NCBI RefSeq assembly: GCF_047511655.1 | Contig: NC_133398.1 | Span: 106,160,332 to 106,224,331 of the forward strand | Source: Castor canadensis | Taxonomy: Eukaryota > Chordata > Mammalia > Rodentia > Castoridae | Direction: 5' to 3' | DNA: 64,000 nucleotides | In this document: in pieces, positions 1 to 10,735 of the stretch | Layout of the letters: every line of letters begins with the position of its first letter | How positions within the stretch are numbered: the stretch's first letter is position 1 | Position numbers and translations under genes: made by a program | Notes under the pieces: generated by a model | What the model was told of the DNA's origin: nothing | The model's input: only the letters and a program-made list of their open reading frames with translations | Databases searched by the model: none

Positions 1-1580
1 AATGAGGCTCGCTCCAGGTGACGAGGTCAGCTGGCAGCAGAGCTATCCTGCTCCCTCGACATTAACTGAGTGCTGCCGTGTGCCACCCTGCAGCTCAGGA
101 TTTGGAAGCAAGTCCAACAGGACTTCCTTCCTACCCGGCCTGGGCTGCTGCCCCAAGGCTCTCAGACTGCATCTTTGGCTGGATGCCAGAGCACTGCCGA
201 ACAGCAAGCCAGGCAGAGCAGCACTATAGGTGCATTCAGGGGCTCCGATCCCCAGGGCACAGTGGCTGGGCCACCCTGAGCCTGTGGGGCATGCCCAGGC
301 CCTGCTGCCCCTCCCATGGTGGGCGCCCCACCACTCCATCCAGAACTCTGCTTCTGTTGGGAGTATAAGATGGGGTCCAGCAGTCTTAAAACAGCCTCTT
401 ATTGCCCTTTCACAGTGACTCTACTGACCAATGGCCCCTCCCTCCTGCTTCTATCCTGTAGGGACATTAGCCACTCTTCAAATGGCATCTGTGTCCTATG
501 AGGATAGCTGGGACCCCGTTGGGGTTTTTTATCGTGGTCTAGTCAGCCTTGGTTCTTAACCACCCAGGTTCAACTGATTGTCTCCCGTAGCATGAGGTAG
601 ACAGTCTGACAAACAGCGTGACCAAATGATTCACTTTTAAATCCTATGGTTAAACTACCAAGGGTGCAGCTTTTAACATTTGAAGGACCATGGAGCTGGG
701 TGCCTGCTCAGCTTTGAGGGGCACCTCTTTGTTCAGGCCATCTCCTATGTTGGGTAGATGGACCAATGTCCCCCTGAGTAGTGGCAGAGAGAGTGGTGGA
801 CAATTTTGAATGAAGACAGAAAGCTGATAAGCCATGAGTGGGGGTAAAGGTCTAACATGGAAGGAAGGATAGGCCCAGAGAGAAGAAGGCACAAAAGGGT
901 CCAAGGGCTTCGGGCCACAGTTGTCATGTGTCCAGGCTCCATGCCAATCCTTGGGCTCCTGAAGTTGGCCTGAGCTCCTAAAGTGAAGTTTTTCTCCCTG
1001 GTGGCATCACTTTGTTGTTCCATTGTCTGAGTAAGGCTTTAGTTCTCATTTCCTCTGCCTCAGAAACTACCTGAGGGTCAGTTCCATGTTCTCTTCCTGT
1101 TGGGCTGAGTTGAGCAGAAGCCTGAACTGCAGATCTCTGTGGGGGCAGTGCCAGCAGCACAGGACTCCTCTGTCCAGCCACAGCTCCAACACAGCCAGAG
1201 TGACCAGGCTGGTTGCTGGGTTTCTCTTGAGCTGTGGCTTGCTCTATGCCCACAGTGGGGGGCAGGGTGGGGATGATGAACACGTGCAATGCATGAACAG
1301 TTACTTCCTGGGATACCTCATTCACAAAAGCACACGCTGGTTCTGAGACTGCATGCTATCTGTAAACCCCTTCCTGTAGATGGTGACAGCCAGATTGAAA
1401 GTGGGTGGGAGGAGTGTGTAAAGATTACAAAATAAATCATTGCACCCAGACAAGTCTTTGCAGTGGGTTTCAATATAGCACTGGTTCTTGTGGAACTTGT
1501 AGTGTGCTTTCTAAGAAACCCAAAGTAGAGAAACCCTTCTTGGAACATCCTGAACACCTACAACTGTTGTCTTCATAGGG
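1..1580. other. No gene or clear repeat recognised
   Basis: Unique-looking sequence of moderate GC with short open frames on both strands that show no recognisable domain. It could belong to an untranslated region of the convergent gene proposed at 3740-5582. Confidence 0.4.
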
Positions 1581-1584
1581 GATA

Positions 1585-1735
1585 ACAGGGAAGGGTGCTT
1601 TACAAGGCACCCTAACAGCACCTCAGCTGGAGGAACCATTGTTTTTCAGATGAGCAAACTGGAGCCAAGTGACCTGCCAGGGGATGGCAAGGGTCAATGG
1701 CTGAATCTGGGAAAGAGTGCAGGACTTACTAAGTT
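1585..1735 (+). repeat. MIR-like SINE relic
   Basis: Contains a degenerate version of the MIR core: a stretch like 'cagatgagcaaactggagcc' followed by a 'gacctgccagggg' segment, in the order seen in MIR elements. Old and diverged. Confidence 0.5.
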
Positions 1736-2309
1736 CCTTGAGGACTTGCACAAGAAGCTCACCCCATGAAAATAGCACAGGGCACCATCCTTCTCAAATT
1801 TATATTCATATTCCATCTCAAAACACATGGAAGCCTGAGTCATTCAGATGGGAGAGGCAGGGCTTCTAGTTCCTCTGTTCGAGCTGGGGATCTTCCAGAA
1901 GAAGACACGAAAGAGGATCTTAGCATGTGTTGGTTATTTGGTGATAATCCCAGAATTGGGAAAGGAGGTTGCTGACCAGGGCAGTTCCCTCTGGAGCCCT
2001 GAGAGACAGGGCTGAGGCAGAATGTCGGACTCTCCACCAAGCCCATCATCCATGAAGGCTGTTTCCAGGGGCAATTTCTCCCATCCAAGTGCTAGCCAGT
2101 GACCAGCCTGCTTAGCTTTTGAGGTCAGACTTAGCCTCGTGAGAGCATTCAGAGTGGTATAGCTATAGACCTGGGATAATTTTTCACTGCCTGTGGACCC
2201 CCCAGCATACTCTGCAAGCTGGGAATTCCTTGGCTACAGGCAGGCATTTCTAATGAGTAGACTTGAGGTGGAGGGCAACCACCGGAACCATCTGGCTTCT
2301 TGTGGGTTC

Positions 2310-2450
2310 ACCCAAAAATTGCAGGGCTCTGTTCCCTGAGGTCCTGACTCAGTGGGCTTGGAGTGAAGCCTGGAAATTTGCCTTTCAAAAACATTTTGAG
2401 ATGATACTGATGCTGTCAGTCAGGAGTCTTGACTTTGGGAACCATCAACT
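2310..2450 (+). mobile_element. MER5-like hAT-Charlie DNA transposon relic
   Basis: The order 'gactcagtgggcttgg', 'gaaatttgcctttc' and 'gatgatactgatgctg' matches the layout of nonautonomous MER5A/B elements. Diverged; no terminal repeats delimited. Confidence 0.5.
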
Positions 2451-2757
2451 GCTGACAGTATCCAGCCCTTCCCTGACTCTTATTGATATCTTTCCCCTCT
2501 ATTTTGTGATTTTCACACCACTTCATGTTAGAAATCCCAGGACCCAATCTGTGAATTTAAAAGTGGAGGATTAATAACCACTTATAACTCAATGCACCCA
2601 TTGCTGGCAAATAAAATGCCATCTGCCAGACACGATTTATTTATAATGGGGTTTATACATATTTATAAGTTTGCAAGCAACAAATGTAGCTTTAAAACTG
2701 GCACATTTTACAGCAGCCAGAAAAAAATTGCAACTTGATTCCAGGACTTGTGAATGT

Positions 2758-2760
<3 letters not shown>

Positions 2761-2812
<52 letters not shown>
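2761..2812. repeat. (TA)n microsatellite, about 52 bp
   Basis: Uninterrupted alternating TA. Self-complementary, so it can extrude a cruciform and is likely length-polymorphic. Confidence 0.97.
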
Positions 2813-3430
2813 CTTCCATTGATCAGAGCGATATGCATCTCTGTGTGCGTGTGTCCACACACAGATAGGCTCTGTGCTGAGCACCTTGGGACTCCTCGGG
2901 TTTTGTAACTAACAAGGACAAGTAGGACTCAAGCAAGCATGGAGAATTTGGGGATTGACAGCTCCTGGAACCTGCAGACATAGGCAGGAGGGCCCTGGAT
3001 ACTGCAGGTTGCAGTACCCCAGCATAAAAGGAGCAGGAACTGGGCACAAGGACAGTGAGGGGGCACTGTGGGCCATTACAGAGGGACAAGAGGGAAGTCA
3101 GCAGGGGAAGACAAGGAAAAAAGGCCTACAGGTAGGATAAAGGTGGGAAGAAGGAAGAAGGAAGAGAAAACACCTGCAGACTTACATTTTTATCTACCCA
3201 GTAGCACACAGCACTTTTGTGCTGAAAAGGAGGCTGTCTCCATTGTGGTGTGTTTGGGCTAGTGATTGTGTTTCCTGGGTGTACTGCATATGGTCCACAC
3301 AGCCTCTTGCTTTTCTAGCCAGCCTTCCTGGTCATATTTGTGTGTTAGTTACTATGTGGCAGGCCCTGCACTGGGGTTCCTGGGATGAAAATTCCAGTGA
3401 AACTTTGAGAATTCTGCTTGAGTTTATAAG

Positions 3431-3436
<6 letters not shown>

Positions 3437-3476
<40 letters not shown>
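3437..3476. repeat. (AC)n microsatellite, 40 bp
   Basis: Twenty uninterrupted AC units. Confidence 0.97.
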
Positions 3477-3483
<7 letters not shown>

Positions 3484-3739
3484 TTGGAGTGTGGCAAGCC
3501 TTATGGTGCTGGTGTGTTCAAGTTCAATACGACCACTGAGGTTAGGCACCAGTTTTGCACAGTAGCTGGTGATGTGGAGCAGCAGAGGAGGCAGAACAGA
3601 CACTGGGTGAGGCAGGCTCAGGACTCACCTGGTCCTGGGAGGCACCAGGTCAGTAGGATGCTCAGAGGGAAGGGAGCAGCTCCCAGCCTTCTCTCTGCTG
3701 TCTCAGATGCCCCGAATAAGTGAATCCCTGAGACCCCAA

Positions 3740-5582
3740 ACACACAGGCTCCTCCCCCTGGGATGGAAGAACCATCCTCACAGGGGAAACCATAGGAAAC
3801 AAAAAACCCCACAGCTTTAAATGTCTATTTTGTTGGCTCACCTTGAGCTATTGTAGAACTATGCCTGGAGGGTGGCCTGACCTGAAGCCTTCGAGGCCAC
3901 GAATTGACACTCAAGTAGACACTTTCACCACAACAAAGTTTCTAACCACTGAAATCAAGCGTGACAGTTCACAATATAGAAACGAACAACAAACCCACCT
4001 CTGAACACGAGTTCCTTTTTTTTGTAACAACTATGTGTGAGTTGCAAGCGGAATGTTCTCTGTTCATTTGACTATTGAATATAACTTGTTCCGGAATATT
4101 GTGAAATTAAGTATATGACTGTTTCTTTGTATTCAGAATTGAACATTTGGTGTTTAAATCCCAGGATTTGGAGATAGTGCCATGTAAAAACTAAATATGT
4201 AATAATGAGATATTTAGTAATTTTTTAAAAGCATTTGGGTGGCAAATTATACATACTGATAAATGATTACTGATTGAAGTGTTTGCTTCATTTCCATTGA
4301 CTTTTGTAACACAGAAGAATTACTGAAGAAGTCTGTGTGGGTGTACACAATACACTCCTTTCTACCTTCATACTGGAATGGAAATGGCTTCTCGGACATC
4401 CCTCGGGTGGATGTATAACACCGATTTCAAGTTTTCTATCTTTGATGAAAGCTGACTTATTTGGCCACATCTTGGAGACTCATCTGAAAAGACAGGTGAA
4501 GATAATTGGCTTAGTCTCCTTCCGCCCCTTCAGGGAATCCATTTCACTCCTTCACGAAATGATGTGCTTTCCACTCGCGGGCCCTTCACTGTGGGTCTGG
4601 CACGTCCCCGTGCTTCTGGGATCGCCCGGTGGAGGTAGCACATAGCATCTCCATGTCATCACCGTGACCCAGGAATGACAGATGCCATTATTTAGGTAAT
4701 GCTGCACTTCTCATTATAATTGGTCATTGGAAAATGTGCCTTTATCATCAGAAAAGTGGTACGTGCATTTCTGATTACGTAGCACCCCCTTTAGATATTT
4801 GACTTAGATACTGAAAACACTTGGGTGTTGAGATTTTGCACTTCTAGATACAATTTAAAAGCATGGAACTGGCAATGTAATTAGATGTTTTCTATAAAAT
4901 GCACCTTGTTACACTTCTGTGAAAGGCTCTTTACCAGCTCAGAATAACTATGGCTCAGTGGTTGAGAGAAACGACCATTTTTTAATAGTTAATTGTTTCA
5001 GTGGCTATAGATGTAAGTCTGTTGGCAATAAAGACTGTCTTGAAAAGTCTCGTTCATTTGGATAACGGGTCTTGCACTGTCTCACAAAACAGAGGAGAGA
5101 GGTTTGAAACTTTCTTCTAGAAAATAAGTGTTCTCAGGCACTCCCCAGAAGGAAAGTGGCAGCTTAGTAGAGTGCTCTGGAGGGACCCTTGGGGATTCAT
5201 GGCCTTGACAAGGATCAGAAGTGACAGATGAGCCAGGCGGCTGCATTCTTTGGTGAATCAGTTGTAGTAAGTGTTACCATCAGAACATATATTTATGCCA
5301 AACACCAGATGCTCTTTTCAAAGGACACAGGACAGAGAGGCTAAAACTTTTATTTGTGAAGGAGAAATCTAGAGCAAAGGTCTGCTCTGCCTGTCCACAA
5401 CTCTTGCATAAATCACAGCCATGGAAGCAGAACCAGAGATCCCATGACTTTGGCTGTACTGTTGGAACGGCTCTCACAAATTCCTCCTATCAAATAGCTG
5501 TGTATTGGTCCTTTTCTTCAAAACAGTGGGATCTTCCAAAGCTGGTACAAATAGTGCCCAGTACACCAAAGCTTCAATAAAA
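3740..5582 (+). other. Possible 3'UTR end of a convergent gene (SHC3 by synteny)
   Basis: This AT-rich, repeat-poor stretch carries plus-strand AATAAA signals at 5027-5032 and 5577-5582, the latter followed by a G-rich run. In mammals SHC3 lies tail-to-tail with S1PR3, which would place its last exon end here. No SHC3 coding sequence (SH2 or PTB) is in the window, so this is a synteny-based inference only. Confidence 0.3.
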
Positions 5583-5754
5583 CACCATCTATGAGAGTGG
5601 GGAGGGATAAAGGTAAAAGGTGATTGGGGGTGCTAAGTGTTTATTTCCCAAATAAGGACAAAGGTACCAGGTGATTAGGAAGAGCTTGTGTGAAAGCATG
5701 GGCACAATCTACCACGTGGACTCTCAAGAATGGGCTTATATGAAGGCTTTCAGT

Positions 5755-7603
5755 TTTATTTCACAAACACACATTGGAAATAGTAAAGGTGGTTAACGGC
5801 AATGAGACCTGATGCATAGGTTCTCTGTGTTATGGCATTTGAAACCCTGTTTCTATCCTTCAGGGTGAAGGCTTTGACATGCCCTGCTTCTAAATTATCT
5901 CCAGCTGGCTAGCCAGTTAGGAAGGTGTGTATGGCTATCAAAGGTGATTGGGTTTTGCATATATCAAACGAGCAAATTACTTTTTTAGTATATTTTAAAT
6001 TTTGATTGCTTAAAAGTTTTGAGTTTTCGCTAAGGACCCTAGGTCACACCACAAGCATGGACACCTCCTAGTGGGAACAGTGGGTGTGGCTAATGAATGA
6101 GAGCTGACGTTTATACTCAGGATCACGGGCAAAGTGTTGTTTGCCCAAGAGATCCAAGACCCCCAAAGCAACTCAAAATTAGGACAGACCAAGTCCTAAA
6201 GTCATTTCATTTTCCATGTGAAAATGCATTTTGGCTCCCAGATGCAATTATTTATTTATTTTTCCCCTAAACCTGGTGCCTTAATGATTTCCTTTTTTTT
6301 GGAGTGCCCTGGAGTTTCTCAGGCTATGTGACCAGAGAACCAGCTATTTTTCAGTGATGTAGAGAACACAGCAAAAACACAAAACAAAACAAAAAGAATG
6401 GCTGCACAGAGCACTGCCTTTCTCAGATGACATTCTATGTCGTCTTATAAGGAAGAGTCTTTGGTGAGCATGTGGACAATGGAAAAGTCCCGAATAAGAG
6501 TACGTGCCTCAGGTGATATTCCCGCATAAATTTCTTCTAGAAAGTCATTAAGACTGCTCATTCAGTTATTAACAAGGCACAATTCTCATTGAACCTACAA
6601 GACTTTAGGGGACGCTCATGAGGCTCCCGCAGGTGAGAATCCTTTTGACGATTGTGTTTGTTGGTGTTTTTACAAAGCACTTCACCCAGCAGTGGTGTGT
6701 ACATGCGAGCTCCACACACCTGTTCACACCTCATCTGTGTACCGCGTGTGGAATCCTTGGCGAGGAGCGTGTAAGATGTCTTCTGAGCAGTTCCTTTGTA
6801 AACGGAGTGACATAGGCTCAGCTGATGTTGCAATGAAATCTTTCGGTATCATGTGGGAAACATCACAGTTCAGCTCTCTGAACTGTAATGCATCAACAGG
6901 CAGATGATGTTTTCTGACAATTCACGGCTCTCACAGTCACGGACAGTGTCTGCTCTCAAAACTGCCCACGGCCCCAGCTCCTTGGTGGAGCCTCCACACA
7001 TCTAAACTGGCCTCGGACAAACCTTTCTATGAATATAGAAGCCTTAAAACCTTGCCTAGCATGAGATCTCAGATCACTCCAGGGAGGCAGGGAGTGGCAT
7101 GTCCACTTAATCATGCCATGTCCTTGTTCCTGGTGCTGTAGTCAGAACACATCTGTAGAACCAGTTACATAGATAGTTATGTGGCCTCCACTTGGCAAAC
7201 GCCTGGAACACAAATCCCATACAATATGGTCATGGATAAATATATGAGCACCAATTCTATGCATAATAAATGTAGTGTGAAGTTATCAAAAATCATCATG
7301 TGTATCCTGCATCACTACCTTCCCTCTCCTTCAACAAGGGAAAGTGATGTCTGGGATTCAGTGGAAGGCAGGAGATAATGTCAGCAGCTGAGTACATCCT
7401 GAAGATGCTGGGGCAGGAAACAGACAAGGCACATCTATATTGAAAGTAGATGGCAACTCCTTGTGTCCCTTCCTCGGGAGACATCCACACTGGGCAGGCT
7501 GTTGGGCCACATCAAGCAGATTCCCCAAGTCAAAGTCTTTAGGGGCGCACAGGGAAGTGCCATAAATAAGAGTGTGGCTGTAGAGATGGCCTCATGAAGG
7601 TGT
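5755..7603 (-). other. S1PR3: S1PR3 3'UTR (left end uncertain)
   Basis: Downstream of the S1PR3 stop the minus strand has no further gene. Candidate polyadenylation signals (AATAAA, read as TTTATT on the plus strand) lie at 6251-6260 (two overlapping copies), 5755-5760, 5640-5645 and 5349-5354. The mammalian transcript has a long 3'UTR, so any of these could be used. I set the limit at 5755 as a mid-range choice. No young repeat interrupts this stretch. Confidence 0.45.
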
Positions 7604-8740
7604 TCACTTGCACACGACCCCGTTCTGAAGCATTCTGTTTCTGTCAGTGATGCAGGGAGAGGTGGCTGCACGGGGCAGGTCTTCCTTGATCTTTGGGGAG
7701 TGGCTGCTGTTGTTGCTGGTGCTCGATTTGCTTCTGCTTGGGTCGAGTGCAGGTTGCATGGGCGAGTTATGGGCCCCCTGGCTCCTGACCAGGCAGCTGC
7801 AGACCAGCCGGAAGAAGGCACGCCGCATCTCCTTGCTAGCCAACGTGTAGATGATAGGGTTCATGGCAGAGTTGAGGACAGCCAACATGATGAACCACTG
7901 ATCCTTGAACAATATAGAGCACTCCTTCACCCTGCAGGCCACGTCGATGAGGAAGAGGATGAAAAGGGGGGCCCAGCAAGCGATGAACACACTCACTACA
8001 ATCACCACCGTTCGCAGCAGGGCCATGGACCGTTCTGAGTTGTTGTGGTTGGCCACCTTGCGGCTGCTGGACTTGACCAGGAAATAGATGCGTGCATACA
8101 GGATAACGATGGTCACCAGGATAGCTATAAAGATGCTGATACAGAAGGCAATGTACTTCTTGGAGTAGAGAGGCAAGATGGTGGAGCAGTCAGAGAAGTT
8201 CTGCAAGCAATTCCAGCCCAGGATGGGCAGGGCGCCCAGCGAAAACGCAAAGAGCCAACACATCCCAATCAGAAGGAAGACACGGTGCTTCTTGTTGGCG
8301 TCATAGGGTCTCATCTTGATCATTGTCAAGTGCCGCTCAATGGCGATGGCCAGTAAGCTGCAGGTGGATGCCCCGAGAGCCACGAACATACTGCCCTCCC
8401 TGAGGAACCAGACCGTCAGAGACAGGCTAAACGTCTTTTTGCCTGACATCAGAATGTTGACCTTGTACACTATGCCTGCCAGCAGGTCACAGAGAGCCAA
8501 ATTGCCAATGAAAAAGTACATGCGGTTGTGAAATTTATTATTTTTCCAGATGGCAATCAAAACCATCAGGTTCTCCAAGACAATGAAGCTGCAGATGACC
8601 AAGAAGAGGATGGTGGTGAGTGTGCTGCCCTTGGGGGGGTCCCGCAGCCTGCCTTCCAGCTTACCCACGTAGTTGTAATGTGCCAGCAGAGTCTCATTCC
8701 CCAAGATGGGCAGGGGGCGTGGCCGGACTGTGGTTGCCAT
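7604..8740 (-). CDS. S1PR3: Sphingosine-1-phosphate receptor 3 (complete coding exon)
   Basis: This is a complete 378-codon reading frame, the usual length of mammalian S1PR3, a rhodopsin-class plasma-membrane receptor for sphingosine-1-phosphate that couples to Gi, Gq and G12/13. Visible features: an N-glycosylation site at N15 (NET), seven hydrophobic segments from about residue 40 to 300, the TM1 N57 and TM2 D85 residues, and the ligand-phosphate contacts R114-E115. ERH at 135-137 replaces the canonical DRY, as in this receptor family. TM6 has CWAP (255-258) with F263 just after it; TM7 has NPIIY (294-298). Paired cysteines at 314/316 could be palmitoylated, and the tail is serine-rich (335-348). 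I chose the ATG at 8740 because it aligns with the MAT start of the family and has G at -3 and +4. The frame stays open for 13 codons upstream but without an ATG. No frameshift or missing key residue is seen. Confidence 0.98.
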   Translation of the reverse strand: MATTVRPRPLPILGNETLLAHYNYVGKLEGRLRDPPKGSTLTTILFLVICSFIVLENLMVLIAIWKNNKFHNRMYFFIGNLALCDLLAGIVYKVNILMSGKKTFSLSLTVWFLREGSMFVALGASTCSLLAIAIERHLTMIKMRPYDANKKHRVFLLIGMCWLFAFSLGALPILGWNCLQNFSDCSTILPLYSKKYIAFCISIFIAILVTIVILYARIYFLVKSSSRKVANHNNSERSMALLRTVVIVVSVFIACWAPLFILFLIDVACRVKECSILFKDQWFIMLAVLNSAMNPIIYTLASKEMRRAFFRLVCSCLVRSQGAHNSPMQPALDPSRSKSSTSNNSSHSPKIKEDLPRAATSPCITDRNRMLQNGVVCK

Positions 8741-8798
8741 CCCTTGGCATTGACGGACAGTTAGCTCCACAATCCACAAGAGGGCGCCCAGGGAACAT
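8694..8798 (-). other. uORF2 overlapping the S1PR3 start codon (34 codons)
   Basis: A second ATG at 8798 has a weak context (T at -3, T at +4). It opens a 34-codon frame in a different phase that passes through the S1PR3 start and stops with TGA at 8694-8696, inside codons 15-16 of the receptor. A third ATG at 8750 is in the same phase. Ribosomes that use either would miss the S1PR3 ATG. The arrangement is read directly; a translational effect is inference. Confidence 0.5.
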
Positions 8799-8884
8799 TC
8801 ATTTCAGAGGACAGCCAGTGCTGCCACAGTAGCTTTGGGAATAAGTGCAGGCCCGACTCCAGCAAGGATGATGAAAACAGGCTC
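8741..8884 (-). other. S1PR3: S1PR3 exon 2 5'UTR segment and splice acceptor
   Basis: Reading the minus strand, a pyrimidine-rich run ending TTGTTACAG lies at about 8885-8900 and is followed by GAGCC, a good splice acceptor 144 bases before the S1PR3 start codon. Known S1PR3 genes keep the whole coding sequence in one exon behind a noncoding first exon, so an acceptor here is expected. The exon start at 8884 is inferred from the motif, not from transcript data. The segment contains two upstream ATGs (8802 and 8798). Confidence 0.6.
8761..8802 (-). other. uORF1 in S1PR3 leader (13 codons)
   Basis: An upstream ATG at 8802 (G at -3, A at +4, an adequate context) opens a 13-codon frame ending in TAA at 8761-8763, 20 bases before the S1PR3 ATG. 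It would be in the mature mRNA if the exon starts at 8884. Peptide function is not implied; such short frames usually act, if at all, by reducing scanning to the main start. Confidence 0.55.
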
Positions 8885-9550
8885 CTGTAACAAGATGAAA
8901 GGAGTGGGACCCGTGGATAAAGTGAACACATAAGGAGCCGTGCAAAAAACAGTGCTTTAAGCATTGGTTGGGTAGGGCTGCAGAGCAGGATCTTAAACAC
9001 AAGCCAAGTTTGTAAGTGGTTGACAGAGACCAGGGTAGAGTTTTAATGCACGAATTACTTATTCATGTAATCAAGGCACACAGAGCCCCAAATAAAGCTT
9101 CCACTTGGATATTTCGAAGCACCAAGAAATGCTAACGGGTTAGCCCTCATCCACCACAAGGGAGCTGGTAAACCATTACCCTTAGTTATCCAGGGACAAA
9201 CAGGATTGTCTCAGGACAAAACAAAACAAGAAAACCCAGGACAGAGTCAGAATGGTGCCCACTGGACTTCTGAGACCACCCTGATGAGTTTGGGGGAGAT
9301 ATACTAGGAGGTGCCCATACTTCCTCTGGATGGGCCTTTGGTCTATCTATCAGAGAGCCCTGAGGCCTGACCATGCAGCCATGGCAGGAAGGACAGCCTG
9401 AGGCTAAGCATGGCCTATGTGACCACTTCACTGTGCAAAGCTGAGCTTGGAGCTCAGTGAGGAAGGAATACAAACCCGTACAAATGGAAGAAAAGGAAAG
9501 TGAAGCACGCCATGTGAGTTTTGAGCTTTGAGCATGGATTAAATGCAGAG

Positions 9551-9615
9551 GTCCAGGCTGGGCATGGAGCCCAGAAGGTCCTGGGTTCTATCCCTAACAC
9601 CATGAAAAAAACCAG
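9551..9615 (+). repeat. ID-like tRNA-derived SINE fragment
   Basis: GGCTGGGCATGG, then a B-box-like GGTTCTATCCC and a short A-rich tail. The middle of the element is missing compared with the other copies. Confidence 0.5.
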
Positions 9616-9839
9616 AGGCCTAACTGTTAAGTATAACTGCGTCGATGCATCTAGGCCAGAGGACACAGTGTATCTGGGGGCCCTATGAGACCTGAAGGCA
9701 GTGAGTCCAGCACCCGGTCAACAGGGTCTTGACTGGGATACTTCCTGGATGCGTCCACCTGACCCCAGTGCTAATCTTGATCAGCCTCCCGTGATACAGA
9801 TGATGCTGACCCAGCGATTAAGGTGGAAGTTGTTTCCAG

Positions 9840-10560
9840 TGGACTGTCTTACTTTTACTACCACGCAATATACGTACATATTTGTGGGGTGCAGAGTGGT
9901 TATTCAATATATAAATATGTCTAATGGCGAAATCAGGGTAATTAGCATTTCCACCTTTTTACACATTTATCATTTCTTTGTATTGGGAAGTTCTGAACTC
10001 CTCTTTTCTGGTTCTTTATAAGACATATCACAAATTGCTATAGAGCCACCTCATCTTGCTATAGAACACTAGAACTCATTCCGTACCCAACTGAAACTCT
10101 GCACACCTTACCCAACCTCCTTCCACTGCCCTCCCCACCACCCAATCTCGAGACACCGCTGTTCTTCCCTCTACTTCTGTGAAATCAACTTTTTAGCTTC
10201 TATGTGTGACTGAAAACTATCTTTCTAGATTCACATTTTTTCCATTTTTATTAGGATATATTTGTTGTACTGGGGGGAGTCATTGTGCCAGTACAAACGG
10301 CCTTACATTGTACATCGGTTAGATTGCCCACCCATCTCCCTCACAACCTCCTCCCCATCCCACCTAAAGCCCTTGCAAGAGGTTTCATCACTCTATTTCA
10401 TGTAAGTATGTGAACCCATCAAACATATTCCTTCACCTTTATCTCCTCCATAGATTCACATTTTTAAAATTAAAATTATTTGAATATTTAAATACCTAAT
10501 GAAGACCAAATGAAGTTAATTTAAAATACTCCACTATTTGTATTCAGTGAAGATTTGGTT
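9840..10560 (-). mobile_element. Old L1 3' region, antisense, split by a nested retroposon
   Basis: Sequence such as 'gggtaattagcatttcc' and 'tatagaacactagaactcatt' matches the antisense 3' region of ancient L1 elements. The copy is interrupted at 10241-10450 by a younger element with a target duplication. Confidence 0.65.
10241..10450 (-). mobile_element. 210-bp L1-tail-like retroposon with 15-bp target duplication
   Basis: Flanked by a perfect direct repeat TAGATTCACATTTTT (10226-10240 and 10451-10465). Sense orientation is minus: it begins TGGAGGAGATAAAG and ends AATAAAAATGGA before the A-run. It has a near-identical relative at 25327-25549 with the same first base. It is inserted in an older L1. 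Confidence 0.85.
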
Positions 10561-10663
10561 ACCCTCATAATGTTTAACCTGCAGCCCTAAATTTGGTTCA
10601 GAGACTGATGAACTGCTCTGCAACAAAGTAGGGGTCTGCATTTTGGGGTTCAATAGAATCTGA

Positions 10664-10735
10664 AGTTGTTTTGTTTTGTTTCTGGTAGTACTGGGGCTTG
10701 AACTCAGGACCTTGTGCTTGCTAGAAGCCTCCAAC
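10664..10735 (-). repeat. ID-like SINE fragment
   Basis: A T-rich tail is followed by 'cttgaactcaggacc' and 'ttgtgcttgctag', the antisense of the B-box and anticodon region of the local ID-like family. It is truncated before the A box. Confidence 0.75.

Noticed and set aside
2637..2868. Frames with alternating Tyr-Ile
   Set aside because: Translation of the (TA)n microsatellite.
7647..8764. Several plus-strand frames of 60-112 codons across the S1PR3 exon
   Set aside because: They are antisense shadows of the receptor frame with no domains.
8741..8779. N-terminal extension of S1PR3 by 13 residues
   Set aside because: The extension would need a TTG start; the ATG at 8740 has a strong context and matches the family N terminus.
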